Below, in pieces: positions 35,357 through 43,542 of a stretch of 64,000 nucleotides of DNA (its first letter is position 1; every line of letters starts with the position of its first letter). This DNA comes from Flexivirga meconopsidis (lineage in GTDB: Bacteria > Actinomycetota > Actinomycetes > Actinomycetales > Dermatophilaceae). Below the pieces are notes generated by a model. That model searched no databases. It had not been told where the DNA came from and saw only the letters and a list, made by a program, of their open reading frames with translations. The stretch covers positions 558,001 through 622,000 of the forward strand of contig NZ_JAOBQJ010000001.1 of NCBI RefSeq assembly GCF_026162425.1, in the 5' to 3' direction. The position numbers and the translations under genes were made by a program.

Positions 35357-37768
35357 CTACTTGCCGCTCGGTTTGGGTTTGGTCGTCGCCTTCGCGGTGC
35401 TCGTCGGCTTCGACCTGTTGGTGGCCTTCGGCTTGCTTGTCGCCTTCGGCTTGTTGGTGGCCTTCGGCTTGACGGTCCGAGGCACCGTCACCCGCGGCGT
35501 AGCGGCCTGGGTTCGCCGCGTCGCCGTGGCCTGCGGCACCACCGGAGGCTGCGTGGTGCGCGGTGAGTAGGTGCGCGGCGAGTAAGTGCCGGTCGGTCCG
35601 ACCGGGGTGGGCGGCGGCGGAGTCGACGCAGTCGCCTTCGGCGCGGGCTTGGACTTGGGGGTGGTGCCGTCCGGTTTCTGGAAATACTCGATCGGCTTGC
35701 CCTTGAGCGCCGCGTCCATGACGTTCTTCCAAATGGGCGCGGCGAGGTCACCGGCGAAGACGTAACCGTCGTACTTCTGACCCGCCAGCGTGATGTCCTT
35801 CATCGGAGCCGGCGCCTTGTTGTGGCCGACCCAGATGCCGGTCGCGAGCTGCGGGGTGTAGCCGACGAACCAGATGTTCTTGGCGCCGTCCTCGGTGCCG
35901 GTCTTGCCGGCCGCCGGCCGGTTGCCGTTGAGCAGGATGTCGCCGTGCGTCGTACCGGCCGGGTCGGTGATCACCGACTGGAAGATCTCGGAGGTCTCCG
36001 CGGCGACCTTTTCGCTCACCAGCTGCTTGCACTCGGTGCCCGACAGCGGCAGCTTCTTGCCGTTGCTGTCGCTGATCGACACGACCGGCCGCGGCGGGCA
36101 GTACTTGCCGCCCGCGGCGATCGTCGCGTAGGCGTTGGTCAGGTCCAGCGGGGTCACGTCGGAGGTGCCGAGCGTGATCGACGCGGCCGTGGACTGGATC
36201 TGCTGACCCGTGCCGCTCTCGACGCCGAACTTGCTGGTCGTCTTCAGCACGTCGCAGCTGCCGAGCTGGCTGACCATTTCCGCGAAGACGGTGTTGACCG
36301 ACTGTGCGGTGGCGTCCTTCAGGCTCATCTTCTGCCCAGCCGGTGGGTAGGGCGCGTCGTTGGGCAGCTTCCACGTCGTACCGGGCGTCAGACCGCACTT
36401 GCCGGGGAAGTCGGCGCTGCTGAACGCGTGTGCCGGAGCGCCCGCCGAACTCGTCGTGTTGTATGACGGCACGGTCATCTTCTTCTCCGGCGACCAGCCG
36501 GCCTCGAGCGCGTTGACGACCGTGAACATCTTCGCGGTCGACCCGTAGGCGTACCCCTCACCATCGGTGGTGAAGTTCTGCGCGTTCTTGCCCGGTCCCG
36601 CGACGTTGGAGTACTGGGTGTTCTGGCCACTGGCCAGCACCAAACCGGTGCCGGGCTGGATGATGATCCCGGCGGAGTCGATCCCCTCGGAGTTGCCCTG
36701 CGGCACCTTCTTGCGGATCTCCTTGTCGATCGCGTCGGCCATCTTCGGGTCGAAGCTGGTCTTGATCGTCAGGCCACCGCTCTGCAGCGTCGCCAGGCGG
36801 GACTTCGGGTCCTTGCCGAGCGCGGGCTGGGTCTGCAGCCAGTTGATCACGTAGTAGCAGAAGTAGGCGTACTTGGAGTTGGCGCACGAGTTGGAGTTGA
36901 CCTGGGTCAGCTTCAACCCCAGCGGCGCCTTCTTGGCATCGACCAGCTGGGTGTAGCTGATCATCTTCTGCTGGTACATCTTGTCCAGCACCACGTTGCG
37001 CCGCGCCAGCACCTCGTCGGGGTTGGTCGTCGGGTCGAGCCGGCCCGGCTCGTTGACCACACCGGCGAGCATCGCCGACTGCGGCAGGTTGAGCTCCGCG
37101 GCGCTGATGCCGAAATAGTGCCGGGCGGCGGCCTCCACGCCATACGCCTGGCCGCCGTAGTAGACGAGATTGAGATAGCCGTCCAGGATCTGGTCCTTGG
37201 TGTACTTCTGCTCGATCGTCACGGCGTACTTCAACTGCTGCAACTTGCGGACGTAGCCCTCCATGCCGGACTGGGTGACGGCACGGTTGGCGGCCTCCTC
37301 GTTGCCGGTGTTGATCGCCTGGTTCTGCTGCATGACCTTGACGTACTGCTGCGTCAGCGTGGATGCGCCCTGGGTGCCGTTGCTGAAGACGTTGGAGGTG
37401 ATCGCGCGCAACAGGCCCTTGGAGTCGATCGCGCCGTGCTGGTAGAACCGCTCGTCCTCGATCGCCACCTGGGCGTTCTTCATGTTCTGCGAGATCTTGT
37501 CGAACGGCACCACGATGCGGTTCTGGTTGAACGGCGTGGCCAGCACCGACCCGTCGGCGGCAAGGATCCGGGACTGCTGAGCCAACGGATTCATGTCAAT
37601 GTTGCTCGGGATCTGGTTGAACAGCTTTATGCTGCCGTTCGTCGCCTGACCGGCGGCACCGATGGCGGGCAGTGCCAGCCCGGCGGCAACCAGGCCCATC
37701 GCGATCGCAGTCGCGATGAGCGCGCCGAGCAGGCTGAACACTGTGCCGAAGCGGTTCACTTGACGCAT
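35357..37768 (-). CDS. Class A penicillin-binding protein (transglycosylase/transpeptidase)
   Basis: 803 aa. N-terminal anchor at about 9-38; GT51 transglycosylase with VAIEDERFYQHGAID and STLTQQYVK; transpeptidase with SxxK in YGSTAKMFTV, SxN in QSVNTVFAEM and GKTGTEDGAKNIWFVG. After the catalytic part comes a Pro/Thr/Lys-rich tail of about 100 residues instead of a PASTA domain. It polymerises and cross-links peptidoglycan outside the membrane. Position beside wblA and two ArsA-like ATPases matches the PonA2 (Rv3682) and SCO3580 loci. ATG 37768 chosen because it gives a short cytoplasmic N-terminus before the anchor. Confidence 0.93.
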   Translation of the reverse strand: MRQVNRFGTVFSLLGALIATAIAMGLVAAGLALPAIGAAGQATNGSIKLFNQIPSNIDMNPLAQQSRILAADGSVLATPFNQNRIVVPFDKISQNMKNAQVAIEDERFYQHGAIDSKGLLRAITSNVFSNGTQGASTLTQQYVKVMQQNQAINTGNEEAANRAVTQSGMEGYVRKLQQLKYAVTIEQKYTKDQILDGYLNLVYYGGQAYGVEAAARHYFGISAAELNLPQSAMLAGVVNEPGRLDPTTNPDEVLARRNVVLDKMYQQKMISYTQLVDAKKAPLGLKLTQVNSNSCANSKYAYFCYYVINWLQTQPALGKDPKSRLATLQSGGLTIKTSFDPKMADAIDKEIRKKVPQGNSEGIDSAGIIIQPGTGLVLASGQNTQYSNVAGPGKNAQNFTTDGEGYAYGSTAKMFTVVNALEAGWSPEKKMTVPSYNTTSSAGAPAHAFSSADFPGKCGLTPGTTWKLPNDAPYPPAGQKMSLKDATAQSVNTVFAEMVSQLGSCDVLKTTSKFGVESGTGQQIQSTAASITLGTSDVTPLDLTNAYATIAAGGKYCPPRPVVSISDSNGKKLPLSGTECKQLVSEKVAAETSEIFQSVITDPAGTTHGDILLNGNRPAAGKTGTEDGAKNIWFVGYTPQLATGIWVGHNKAPAPMKDITLAGQKYDGYVFAGDLAAPIWKNVMDAALKGKPIEYFQKPDGTTPKSKPAPKATASTPPPPTPVGPTGTYSPRTYSPRTTQPPVVPQATATRRTQAATPRVTVPRTVKPKATNKPKATSKPKATNRSKPTSTAKATTKPKPSGK
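35385..35480 (-). repeat. Tandem coding repeats in the PBP C-terminal tail
   Basis: The last residues read KPKATNKPKATSKPKATNRS followed by KPTSTAKATTKPKPSGK. At DNA level this is a run of 18-21-bp near repeats of GCCTTCGGCTTG(t/c)T. The tail is expected outside the membrane, and its length is likely to vary between strains by slippage. Confidence 0.75.
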
Positions 37769-37890
37769 GAGCGCCAGGGTAACCGGCGAAACTGTCCGCG
37801 CCGCGCAGGCGCGTGGCCCGCACTGCAGGCGGGCGATGTGGGCGTGCACCCTAGCGCTATCCGGCTGACCGCACGTATAGTCCGAACGGG

Positions 37891-37904
37891 CTATTTCGAA
37901 ATAG
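37891..37904. promoter_or_regulatory. Perfect palindrome in the wblA/PBP intergenic region
   Basis: CTATTTCGAAATAG is a perfect 14-bp palindrome in an AT-rich patch (37885-37920) 108 bp before the wblA start and 123 bp before the divergent PBP start. It could be a regulator site for either gene. The leader between it and wblA is about 100 bases. Confidence 0.5.
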
Positions 37905-38011
37905 TTCCCAATAGGGCTAGCGGGTGAACGGCGGGAGACATAACGTGCTCCCAAAGACACGCGGGGGCGTGAGACCTGTTGAAGCAGCGTGGTGGGGAAG
38001 GCCGAACGACT

Positions 38012-38317
38012 ATGACTGCAGTAATGCCGGACAAGGTGATCTGGGATGACAACTGGGCAGCACGGGCAGTGTGCCGCACCGGAAGTTCGCCCGACGAGTT
38101 GTTTGCGAAGGGCGCCGCTCAACAGACCGCCAAGGTGATCTGTCAGCGCTGCCCGGTAGTGGCCGAGTGCCTCGCCGACGCGCTGGACAACAAGACCGAA
38201 TACGGCGTATGGGGCGGTATGACGGAGCGCGAGCGCCGCGCGCTGCTCCGCCGTCGACCCGACGTGCGCTCCTGGGAGCAACTCTTCAAGATCGCTCGCG
38301 CCGACGAGCTTGGTTGA
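38012..38317 (+). CDS. wblA: WhiB-family redox-sensing regulator (WblA/WhiB4 orthologue)
   Basis: 101 aa. Four [4Fe-4S] cysteines at 21, 44, 47 and 53 (AVCRTG, VICQRCPVVAEC), the GVWGG turn (65-69) and a basic tail MTERERRALLRRRP. The DELFAKGAAQ segment and the neighbours (class A PBP divergent, two ArsA-like ATPases downstream on the other strand) fit Streptomyces WblA and mycobacterial WhiB4, regulators of development and oxidative stress. ATG 38012 chosen; an upstream TTG would add 11 residues. Its stop codon lies inside a large hairpin (38309-38351). Confidence 0.9.
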   Translation: MTAVMPDKVIWDDNWAARAVCRTGSSPDELFAKGAAQQTAKVICQRCPVVAECLADALDNKTEYGVWGGMTERERRALLRRRPDVRSWEQLFKIARADELG

Positions 38318-38351
38318 TGGTCCGCGACTTCGTCGCGGACCATCAACCAAG
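38309..38351 (+). terminator. Perfect 20-bp hairpin over the wblA stop codon
   Basis: Arms 38309-38328 and 38332-38351 are perfectly complementary over 20 bp with a TTC loop; the left arm includes the last codons and stop of wblA. Such a stem is an effective terminator or 3' stabiliser. The sequence (TTGGTTGA) resembles the repeat family that follows at 38405. Confidence 0.85.
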
Positions 38352-38404
38352 CTCCCTGTCTTTTGGCGGCGGTTCCTCCTCCGCCGCGTCCCGGTTGAGC
38401 ACGT

Positions 38405-38550
38405 CTCCGCTGGTTGAGTAGCGGGGGAGCGCAGCGGAGGAGCGTATCGAAACCTGCGTCGGTGGTCTCGATACGCGGCTCGTTCCTCACCGCTACTCGA
38501 CCACCATCTACCCGGTGGTCCTCGGAGCTACTCGACCACCATCTACCCGG
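38405..38550. repeat. REP-like palindromic repeat cluster
   Basis: TGGTTGAGTAGC (38411-38422) and its degenerate complement GCTACTCGACCA frame a segment with GTATCGAAACC and GGTCTCGATACG. The 24-bp unit beginning GCTACTCGACCACC occurs twice (38492-38515, 38527-38550). The second copy carries the stop codon (CTA, 38543-38545) of the ArsA-like gene. The same vocabulary (CTACTCAACCAGC, GTTTCGATACG) occurs at 44405-44520. This is the intergenic repeat type frequent in Micrococcales. Confidence 0.8.
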
Positions 38551-39703
38551 CGAGCTCGTCGCCGATCTCGCGGAGCTGCGCGATGTCGTTGACGTCATGC
38601 GCGGCCGCGCCCACCAGCACCTGAGGGATCGTCGGGTGCGCGGCGGTGAACCTGCCGATGGCGGCCTCGTGCCGGGCCGCGGTGGCGGCCAGGTCAGCGT
38701 GCAGCCGCAGCAGGCTCGCGGTGTCGCCCGGCTGCCAGCCCTTCCCGCGCCGCGCGGGTAGCTCGTCGGCCGCCTCAGCCGCAACCTCGGCGCGCGCTTC
38801 CTTGAGCGAGGGCACATGGGTGCGCTGCACCCGGTTGACCACCAGACCGGCGAGCGGCATCCCTTCCTCGCCGAGCCGGCCGGCGAAGTAGGACGCCTCA
38901 CGCAGTGCGTCCCGCTCGGGCGTCGCCACCACCAGGAATGCCGTCGACGCGTCACCGAGGAGGGCATAGGTCTGCTCGGCCCGCTCCCGGAAACCACCGA
39001 ACATCGTGTCCAGCGCGGCGACGAACGTCTGCGCGTCCTTGAGGAACTGGCCGCCGAGGATCTTCGACATGACCGCGGTCACCGAGTTGACCCCGACCGA
39101 GACGACCTTGAGGTAGGCCCGGCCTCCGGCCTTGGCCGGCGACATCATCAGCCGGATGAACCGCCCGTCCAGGAACGACCCGAGCCGTTTCGGGGCGTCG
39201 AGGAAGTCTAGCGCGGACCTCGACGGAGGGGTGTCGACCACGATGAGGTCCCACCGGGCCCGGCCGTCCCGCTGCTCGGCGTGCAGTTGCCCGAGCCGCT
39301 CCATCGCCATGTACTCCTGCGTGCCGGCGAACGAACTCGAAACCGCCTGGTAAAAGGGGTTTTCCAGGATCTGCTGCGCCTTGCCGGGGTCAGCGTGCCG
39401 CAGCACCACCTCGTCGAAGGTGCGCTTCATGTCGAGCATCATCGCGTCGAGCGAACCGCCCGCGGATGAGTCGATCGACTCCACCGGAGCCGGCTCGTTG
39501 TCCAGGTGCTCCAGGCCGAGAGCCTGCGCCAGCCGGCGTGCCGGGTCGATGGTCAGCACCGCCACGGTGCGGCCCTGCTCGGCGGCTCGGATCGCCACTG
39601 CCGCAGCCGTCGTCGTCTTGCCGACGCCACCGGAGCCACAACACACGATCGTGTGCACCGAGTCGTCGGCGAGCAACTGGTCGACGTCGAGGACTGCCGT
39701 CAT
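38543..39703 (-). CDS. ArsA/GET3-like ATPase, second of the pair
   Basis: 386 aa. Deviant Walker A CCGSGGVGKTTTAAA (about 21-35), switch segments TIDPARRLAQALGL and VVDTPPSRSALDFLDAP. It matches the mycobacterial Rv3679/Rv3680 anion-transporting ATPase pair next to WhiB4, which form a GET3-like complex implicated in stress and nutrient response rather than arsenite export. It overlaps its partner by four bases (ATGA, 39700-39703). The 3' end, including the stop, lies in a REP-like repeat. Confidence 0.9.
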   Translation of the reverse strand: MTAVLDVDQLLADDSVHTIVCCGSGGVGKTTTAAAVAIRAAEQGRTVAVLTIDPARRLAQALGLEHLDNEPAPVESIDSSAGGSLDAMMLDMKRTFDEVVLRHADPGKAQQILENPFYQAVSSSFAGTQEYMAMERLGQLHAEQRDGRARWDLIVVDTPPSRSALDFLDAPKRLGSFLDGRFIRLMMSPAKAGGRAYLKVVSVGVNSVTAVMSKILGGQFLKDAQTFVAALDTMFGGFRERAEQTYALLGDASTAFLVVATPERDALREASYFAGRLGEEGMPLAGLVVNRVQRTHVPSLKEARAEVAAEAADELPARRGKGWQPGDTASLLRLHADLAATAARHEAAIGRFTAAHPTIPQVLVGAAAHDVNDIAQLREIGDELAG

Positions 39704-40698
39704 ACCTGAGCCTCCTGGTCGGCCAAACTCGTTGCGAGCTGGAGCAATCCACCGGCGTCCAGGCCGTCGGCGAGCAACGGCAGGTGGTATGTCGGCAGCC
39801 CCAGCCCGGCGATGGTCTCGCGCTCCTGCTGCTCCAGGTCGAGGCGGTCGACCAGATCGCGCCCGGTCTGCACGAGGCCACCGACGAGCGTCGGACCCAC
39901 TCGCAGACCCAGCTCGCCCAGGTCGTCGGCCAGGGGCGCGGTGTCGAAATCGTTTGCGGCCAGCAGGTTTCGGGCGTGCTCGTCGGCCGGCGGGGTGCGC
40001 TCCTGGTTGATCACGACCGCCCCGAGCGGAAGGGGCAACGATCGCAGCTCGGCGACCGCGTCGACGGTCTCCTGCACCGGCATCTCTTCCAGCAGGGTCA
40101 CCAAATGCACTGCGGTCTGGTCGGATTGGAGCAGGTCATTGATCGAGTCGGCCTGGTTCTTCACCGGGCCGACCTTGGCCAGGCCGGACATCGCCTGGTT
40201 GACCGCGAGGAACTGGCCGACCCGGCCGGTCGGGGGAGCGTCCAGCACGACGGCGTCATACACCTGGTCCTGGCGGACGCCACGACGTCCGGGCCGGCGC
40301 CGGACCGCCTCGTAGACCTTGCCGATCAGCAGCACGTCGCGCAGTCCGGGCGCGACGGTCGTGGCGAAGTCGACGACGCCGAAGCGCTCGAGCATGCCGC
40401 CGGCCATGCCGAGTTTGTAGAACATCTGCAGGTATTCGAGCAGCGCGGCTTTCGGGTCGACGGCCAGGCCCATGACCTGCCCGCCGCCAGGCCCGGTCGC
40501 CACCTGCACCTCGTCCTCGCCGAGCCTGGGCACGTCGAGGACGCCGCTGATGCCCTGCCGGCCCTCGACCTCGGCGAGCAGCACCCGCTTGCCCTCGGTC
40601 GCCAATGACATCGCGAGCGCGGCGGCAACGGTCGTCTTGCCGGTGCCGCCCTTGCCGGTCACGATGTGCAGCCGCACGCCGTCCCAGTCGCTCGTCAT
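39700..40698 (-). CDS. ArsA/GET3-like ATPase, first of the pair
   Basis: 332 aa. Walker A IVTGKGGTGKTTVAAAL (about 11-27) with the signature Lys of the deviant P-loop, and VVLDAPPTGRVGQFL as switch II. No tail-anchor binding region can be recognised by eye. Together with the next gene it forms the conserved two-gene ATPase operon beside wblA. ATG 40698; a 44-bp gap separates its start from the hydrolase gene, which lies upstream on the same strand. Confidence 0.9.
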   Translation of the reverse strand: MTSDWDGVRLHIVTGKGGTGKTTVAAALAMSLATEGKRVLLAEVEGRQGISGVLDVPRLGEDEVQVATGPGGGQVMGLAVDPKAALLEYLQMFYKLGMAGGMLERFGVVDFATTVAPGLRDVLLIGKVYEAVRRRPGRRGVRQDQVYDAVVLDAPPTGRVGQFLAVNQAMSGLAKVGPVKNQADSINDLLQSDQTAVHLVTLLEEMPVQETVDAVAELRSLPLPLGAVVINQERTPPADEHARNLLAANDFDTAPLADDLGELGLRVGPTLVGGLVQTGRDLVDRLDLEQQERETIAGLGLPTYHLPLLADGLDAGGLLQLATSLADQEAQV

Positions 40699-40741
40699 GC
40701 CGCAAACGCTATCCCGCCCGGGCCTGCCCCCGAAGGGGTGA

Positions 40742-41470
40742 TCAGGATGTCAGGTCGGACAGGTCGCGCAGGGCCGCCGCGAAGTGGGGCGAGTCCGGAT
40801 CGATCAGGTCCTGATGCCCGGCTCCGGTCAGCACGGTCAGTGGTATGCCGGGCCCGGCCGCGGCCTGGTAGCTCTCGGAGACCTCGACCGGGACCGTCTC
40901 GTCTGCCGTCCCGTGGATGAGTCGGACCGGTGCCGGGGTAGGTCCGAGCAGCGCGGGATCGGCTGCCCGCCATACGGATTCGTCGGCGTTGCCCATCATC
41001 GCGTCGGCTGCTCCGTCTCCGAGGTGCAGGTCTCGGGTCAGGTGCAGGTCGACCGCCCCGGCGAGCGAGATCGCACCGGCGATGCCCGCGGCCTCCGGCT
41101 GGTGCAGAGCCCAGGCGACCAGGTGGCCGCCGGCTGAATGTCCAAGCAGCACAACACGATCGGGCAGCTCTGGGTCGGCGCGGACGGCGGCGACGCCGGC
41201 TCGGATATCGGCGGCCATTGCCGCCCAGTCGCCGGGGATGCGGCGGTATTCCACCGACGCGACGTGAAAGCCGTCCGCCGCGAGCGCCGTCGCCTGCGGC
41301 CCGGTGTGCAGTCGGTTGTATTTCGGGCGCCAGAAACCGCCGTGCACGAGCAGCACGGTGGCGTCGCGTGCGTCGCCGGAGGGGATGCGCACGTCATACA
41401 ACTGATCGGGGTGACGGCCGTAACTGCGGGTGGCGTCGGGCTGCCGGTCGGGCGCGGAGAAGTCGGGCAC
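40742..41470 (-). CDS. Alpha/beta hydrolase (BD-FAE/kynurenine formamidase-like)
   Basis: 242 aa. Oxyanion motif LLVHGGFW, nucleophile elbow LLGHSAGGHLVAW, acid in HGTADETVPVEV and His in GAGHQDLIDP. These fit the esterase/peptidase group with HGGFW, which includes arylformamidases and feruloyl esterases. The start is GTG 41470. Its function is not defined; it may share the transcript of the ATPase pair downstream (44-bp gap). Confidence 0.82.
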   Translation of the reverse strand: MPDFSAPDRQPDATRSYGRHPDQLYDVRIPSGDARDATVLLVHGGFWRPKYNRLHTGPQATALAADGFHVASVEYRRIPGDWAAMAADIRAGVAAVRADPELPDRVVLLGHSAGGHLVAWALHQPEAAGIAGAISLAGAVDLHLTRDLHLGDGAADAMMGNADESVWRAADPALLGPTPAPVRLIHGTADETVPVEVSESYQAAAGPGIPLTVLTGAGHQDLIDPDSPHFAAALRDLSDLTS

Positions 41471-41591
41471 GACGGCGACCTTACCGAGCGCACCAGAAGT
41501 TACTGACTAGTTCGGTATACGCCGGTTGGCCCTACGAAATCAGCGGTGCTACCGTCGCGAGAGCGGGAATATCGTAGAACGAGGAGCCAAA

Positions 41592-42875
41592 ATGCCGCAG
41601 GAACCGTTGCGCGCTGTCAAGGGTCAGCGCACGCCGCACGTCGTCATCGTCGGAGCCGGCATGGTCGGCCTTTCGACCGCGTGGCACCTGCAGGAGCGCG
41701 GGGTCGAGGTGACCGTCGTCGAGCGATCCGGTGTCGCCGCCGGCAGCTCGTGGGGCAATGCCGGCTGGGTGTCGCCCGGTCTGTGTGTGCCGCTGTCCGA
41801 CCCGTCGGTCATCAAGTACGGCATGAAGGCGCTGCTCGACCCCGACTCGCCGCTCTACATCCCGATGAAGCCGGACCCGAAGCTGGCCTCATTCCTGCTC
41901 GGCTTCGCCCGGCGCTGCACGCCGGGACAGTGGAAGCGAACGATGGACAAGTACGTCCCGGTCAACCGGCGCGCGATCGAGGCGTACGAGTTCCTCGAGT
42001 CGCATGGTGTGCAGTCCACCTCGCACGACGCACCGATCATGGCTGCGTTCCGCCGCGCCGAGGACGCGGCGGGGCTGGAGCACGAGGTCGCGCTGATCCG
42101 CGAGGCCGGCCTCGAGCTCGAGGCAACCGAGGTCGACAACGCCACGCTGCGTGCCGAACTGCCGATCGTCAGCCCGGACGTCGAGAAGGCGATCCGGCTC
42201 GGCGGGCAGCGGTTCATCAACCCCGGTGAGTATGTCGACGCGCTCGCGAACGCCGTCACCGACCGGGGCGGCCGACTCGTCATCGGGTCCAACGCTCGCG
42301 CCCTGCGGCACGGCCCGGGTGGCGTCACCGTCGAGATGATGAGCGGCGAACCGATCTCGGGTGACGCCGTCGTGCTCGCCACCGGCGCCTGGTTGCCCGA
42401 GCTGGCCCGGGACTGCGGCGTGCGGACAGCGCTGCGCGCCGGACGCGGTTACAGCTTCTCGGTCTCGGTCACCGACCCGTCAATGCGGCCGGTGCCGTGC
42501 CCGGTCTACTTCCCCTACGAGCGGGTCGCCTGCACGCCGCTCGGTGACCGGCTGCGGGTCGGCGGCACGATGGAGTTCGCCGGCACCGAGGAGCCGTTGC
42601 ACGAGGAGCGCGTCGACGCCATCGTGAAGAACGGCCGCCCGCTGCTGTCGGGCGTCGACTGGGAGGACCGGCAGGACACCTGGGTCGGCGGCCGACCGGT
42701 GACCGTCGATGGTCTGCCGCTGGTCGGCGCCACCAAGGTGCCGCGCGTCTTCACCAACGGCGGCCACGGCATGTGGGGCATCACCCTCGGACCGCTCTCC
42801 GGTCAGTTGCTGGCCGAGCAGATGGTCACCGGCGTGACCCCGCCCGAGTTGCTGCCGTTCGACCCGACCCGCTGA
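41592..42875 (+). CDS. FAD-dependent D-amino-acid dehydrogenase-like oxidoreductase (DadA family)
   Basis: 427 aa. FAD loop HVVIVGAGMVGLSTAWHLQERG (about 16-37), SSWGNAGWVSPGLCVPLSD, and the C-terminal TNGGHGMWGITLGPLSGQLLAEQM typical of DadA/DAO enzymes. It should oxidise a D-amino acid or secondary amine to an imine/oxo acid. The small DUF4177 and RidA genes follow in the same orientation; RidA hydrolyses enamine/imine intermediates that such oxidases release, so the linkage makes biochemical sense. ATG 41592 with GAGGAG upstream. Confidence 0.87.
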   Translation: MPQEPLRAVKGQRTPHVVIVGAGMVGLSTAWHLQERGVEVTVVERSGVAAGSSWGNAGWVSPGLCVPLSDPSVIKYGMKALLDPDSPLYIPMKPDPKLASFLLGFARRCTPGQWKRTMDKYVPVNRRAIEAYEFLESHGVQSTSHDAPIMAAFRRAEDAAGLEHEVALIREAGLELEATEVDNATLRAELPIVSPDVEKAIRLGGQRFINPGEYVDALANAVTDRGGRLVIGSNARALRHGPGGVTVEMMSGEPISGDAVVLATGAWLPELARDCGVRTALRAGRGYSFSVSVTDPSMRPVPCPVYFPYERVACTPLGDRLRVGGTMEFAGTEEPLHEERVDAIVKNGRPLLSGVDWEDRQDTWVGGRPVTVDGLPLVGATKVPRVFTNGGHGMWGITLGPLSGQLLAEQMVTGVTPPELLPFDPTR

Positions 42876-42912
42876 CCGGGTCGTCATACCCGCGCCGCAT
42901 TAGGGTGACCGC

Positions 42913-43071
42913 ATGACCAAGTGGGAATACGCCACCGTGCCGCTGATGATCCACGCGACCAAGCAGATCCTCGACCAGTGGGGCGAGGACGGCTGGGAGC
43001 TCGTGCAGGTCGTGCCGGGACCCGACGGCAACGGCCTCGTCGCCTATCTGAAACGCCCCAAGGAGAGCTGA
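42913..43071 (+). CDS. Small DUF4177-like protein, 52 aa
   Basis: MTKWEYATVPLMIHATKQIL then DQWGEDGWELVQVVPGPDG, ending in AYLKRPKES. The W-E-Y start and GEDGWELVQV are the conserved strands of DUF4177 domains. The gene starts 37 bp after the oxidase stop, and its 3' end contains the AAGGAG ribosome-binding site of the following RidA gene, so the two are tightly linked. Conserved beside RidA in other actinobacteria as far as I recall; function unknown. Confidence 0.85.
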   Translation: MTKWEYATVPLMIHATKQILDQWGEDGWELVQVVPGPDGNGLVAYLKRPKES

Positions 43072-43076
43072 AAACC

Positions 43077-43538
43077 ATGTCATCAGTTGAGGACCGGCTG
43101 AGCGAGCTCGGTCTGACCGTCCCCGAGGTCGCCGCCCCGGTCGCCGCCTACGTGCCCGTCGTGCGCGACGGCTGCCTCGTCTTCACCTCCGGTCAGCTGC
43201 CGGTGGTCGACGGCAAGCTCGCCGCGACCGGCAAGGTCGGTGCCGAGGTGACCGCCGAGGACGCCGCCAAACTCGCCGAGACGTGTGCGCTCAACGCGAT
43301 CGCCGCGGTGAAGTCGGAGATCGGCGACCTCGACCAGGTCACCCGCGTGGTCAAGGTGGTCGGCTTCGTCGCCAGCGACCCGAGCTTCACTGGTCAGCCG
43401 GCGGTCATCAACGGCGCCAGTGAGTTGCTGTCGAAGGCGTTCGGCGAGCGCGGTGCGCACGCGCGCTCGGCCGTCGGCGTCGCCGCGTTGCCGCTGGACG
43501 CTCCCGTCGAGGTCGAGATCACCGTCTCCGTGCAGTGA
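43077..43538 (+). CDS. RidA family (YjgF/YER057c/UK114) protein
   Basis: 153 aa. VRDGCLVFTSGQLPVVDGKL, ETCALNAIAAVKSEIGDLDQVTRVVKVVGFVASDPSF and GAHARSAVGVAALPLDAPVEVEITVSV are RidA landmarks, in the longer form with the Arg in HARSAVG for carboxylate binding. It deaminates reactive enamines/imines to oxo acids. Lies 5 bp after the DUF4177 gene and 4 bp before the Nudix gene. Confidence 0.92.
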   Translation: MSSVEDRLSELGLTVPEVAAPVAAYVPVVRDGCLVFTSGQLPVVDGKLAATGKVGAEVTAEDAAKLAETCALNAIAAVKSEIGDLDQVTRVVKVVGFVASDPSFTGQPAVINGASELLSKAFGERGAHARSAVGVAALPLDAPVEVEITVSVQ

Positions 43539-43542
43539 CGTC

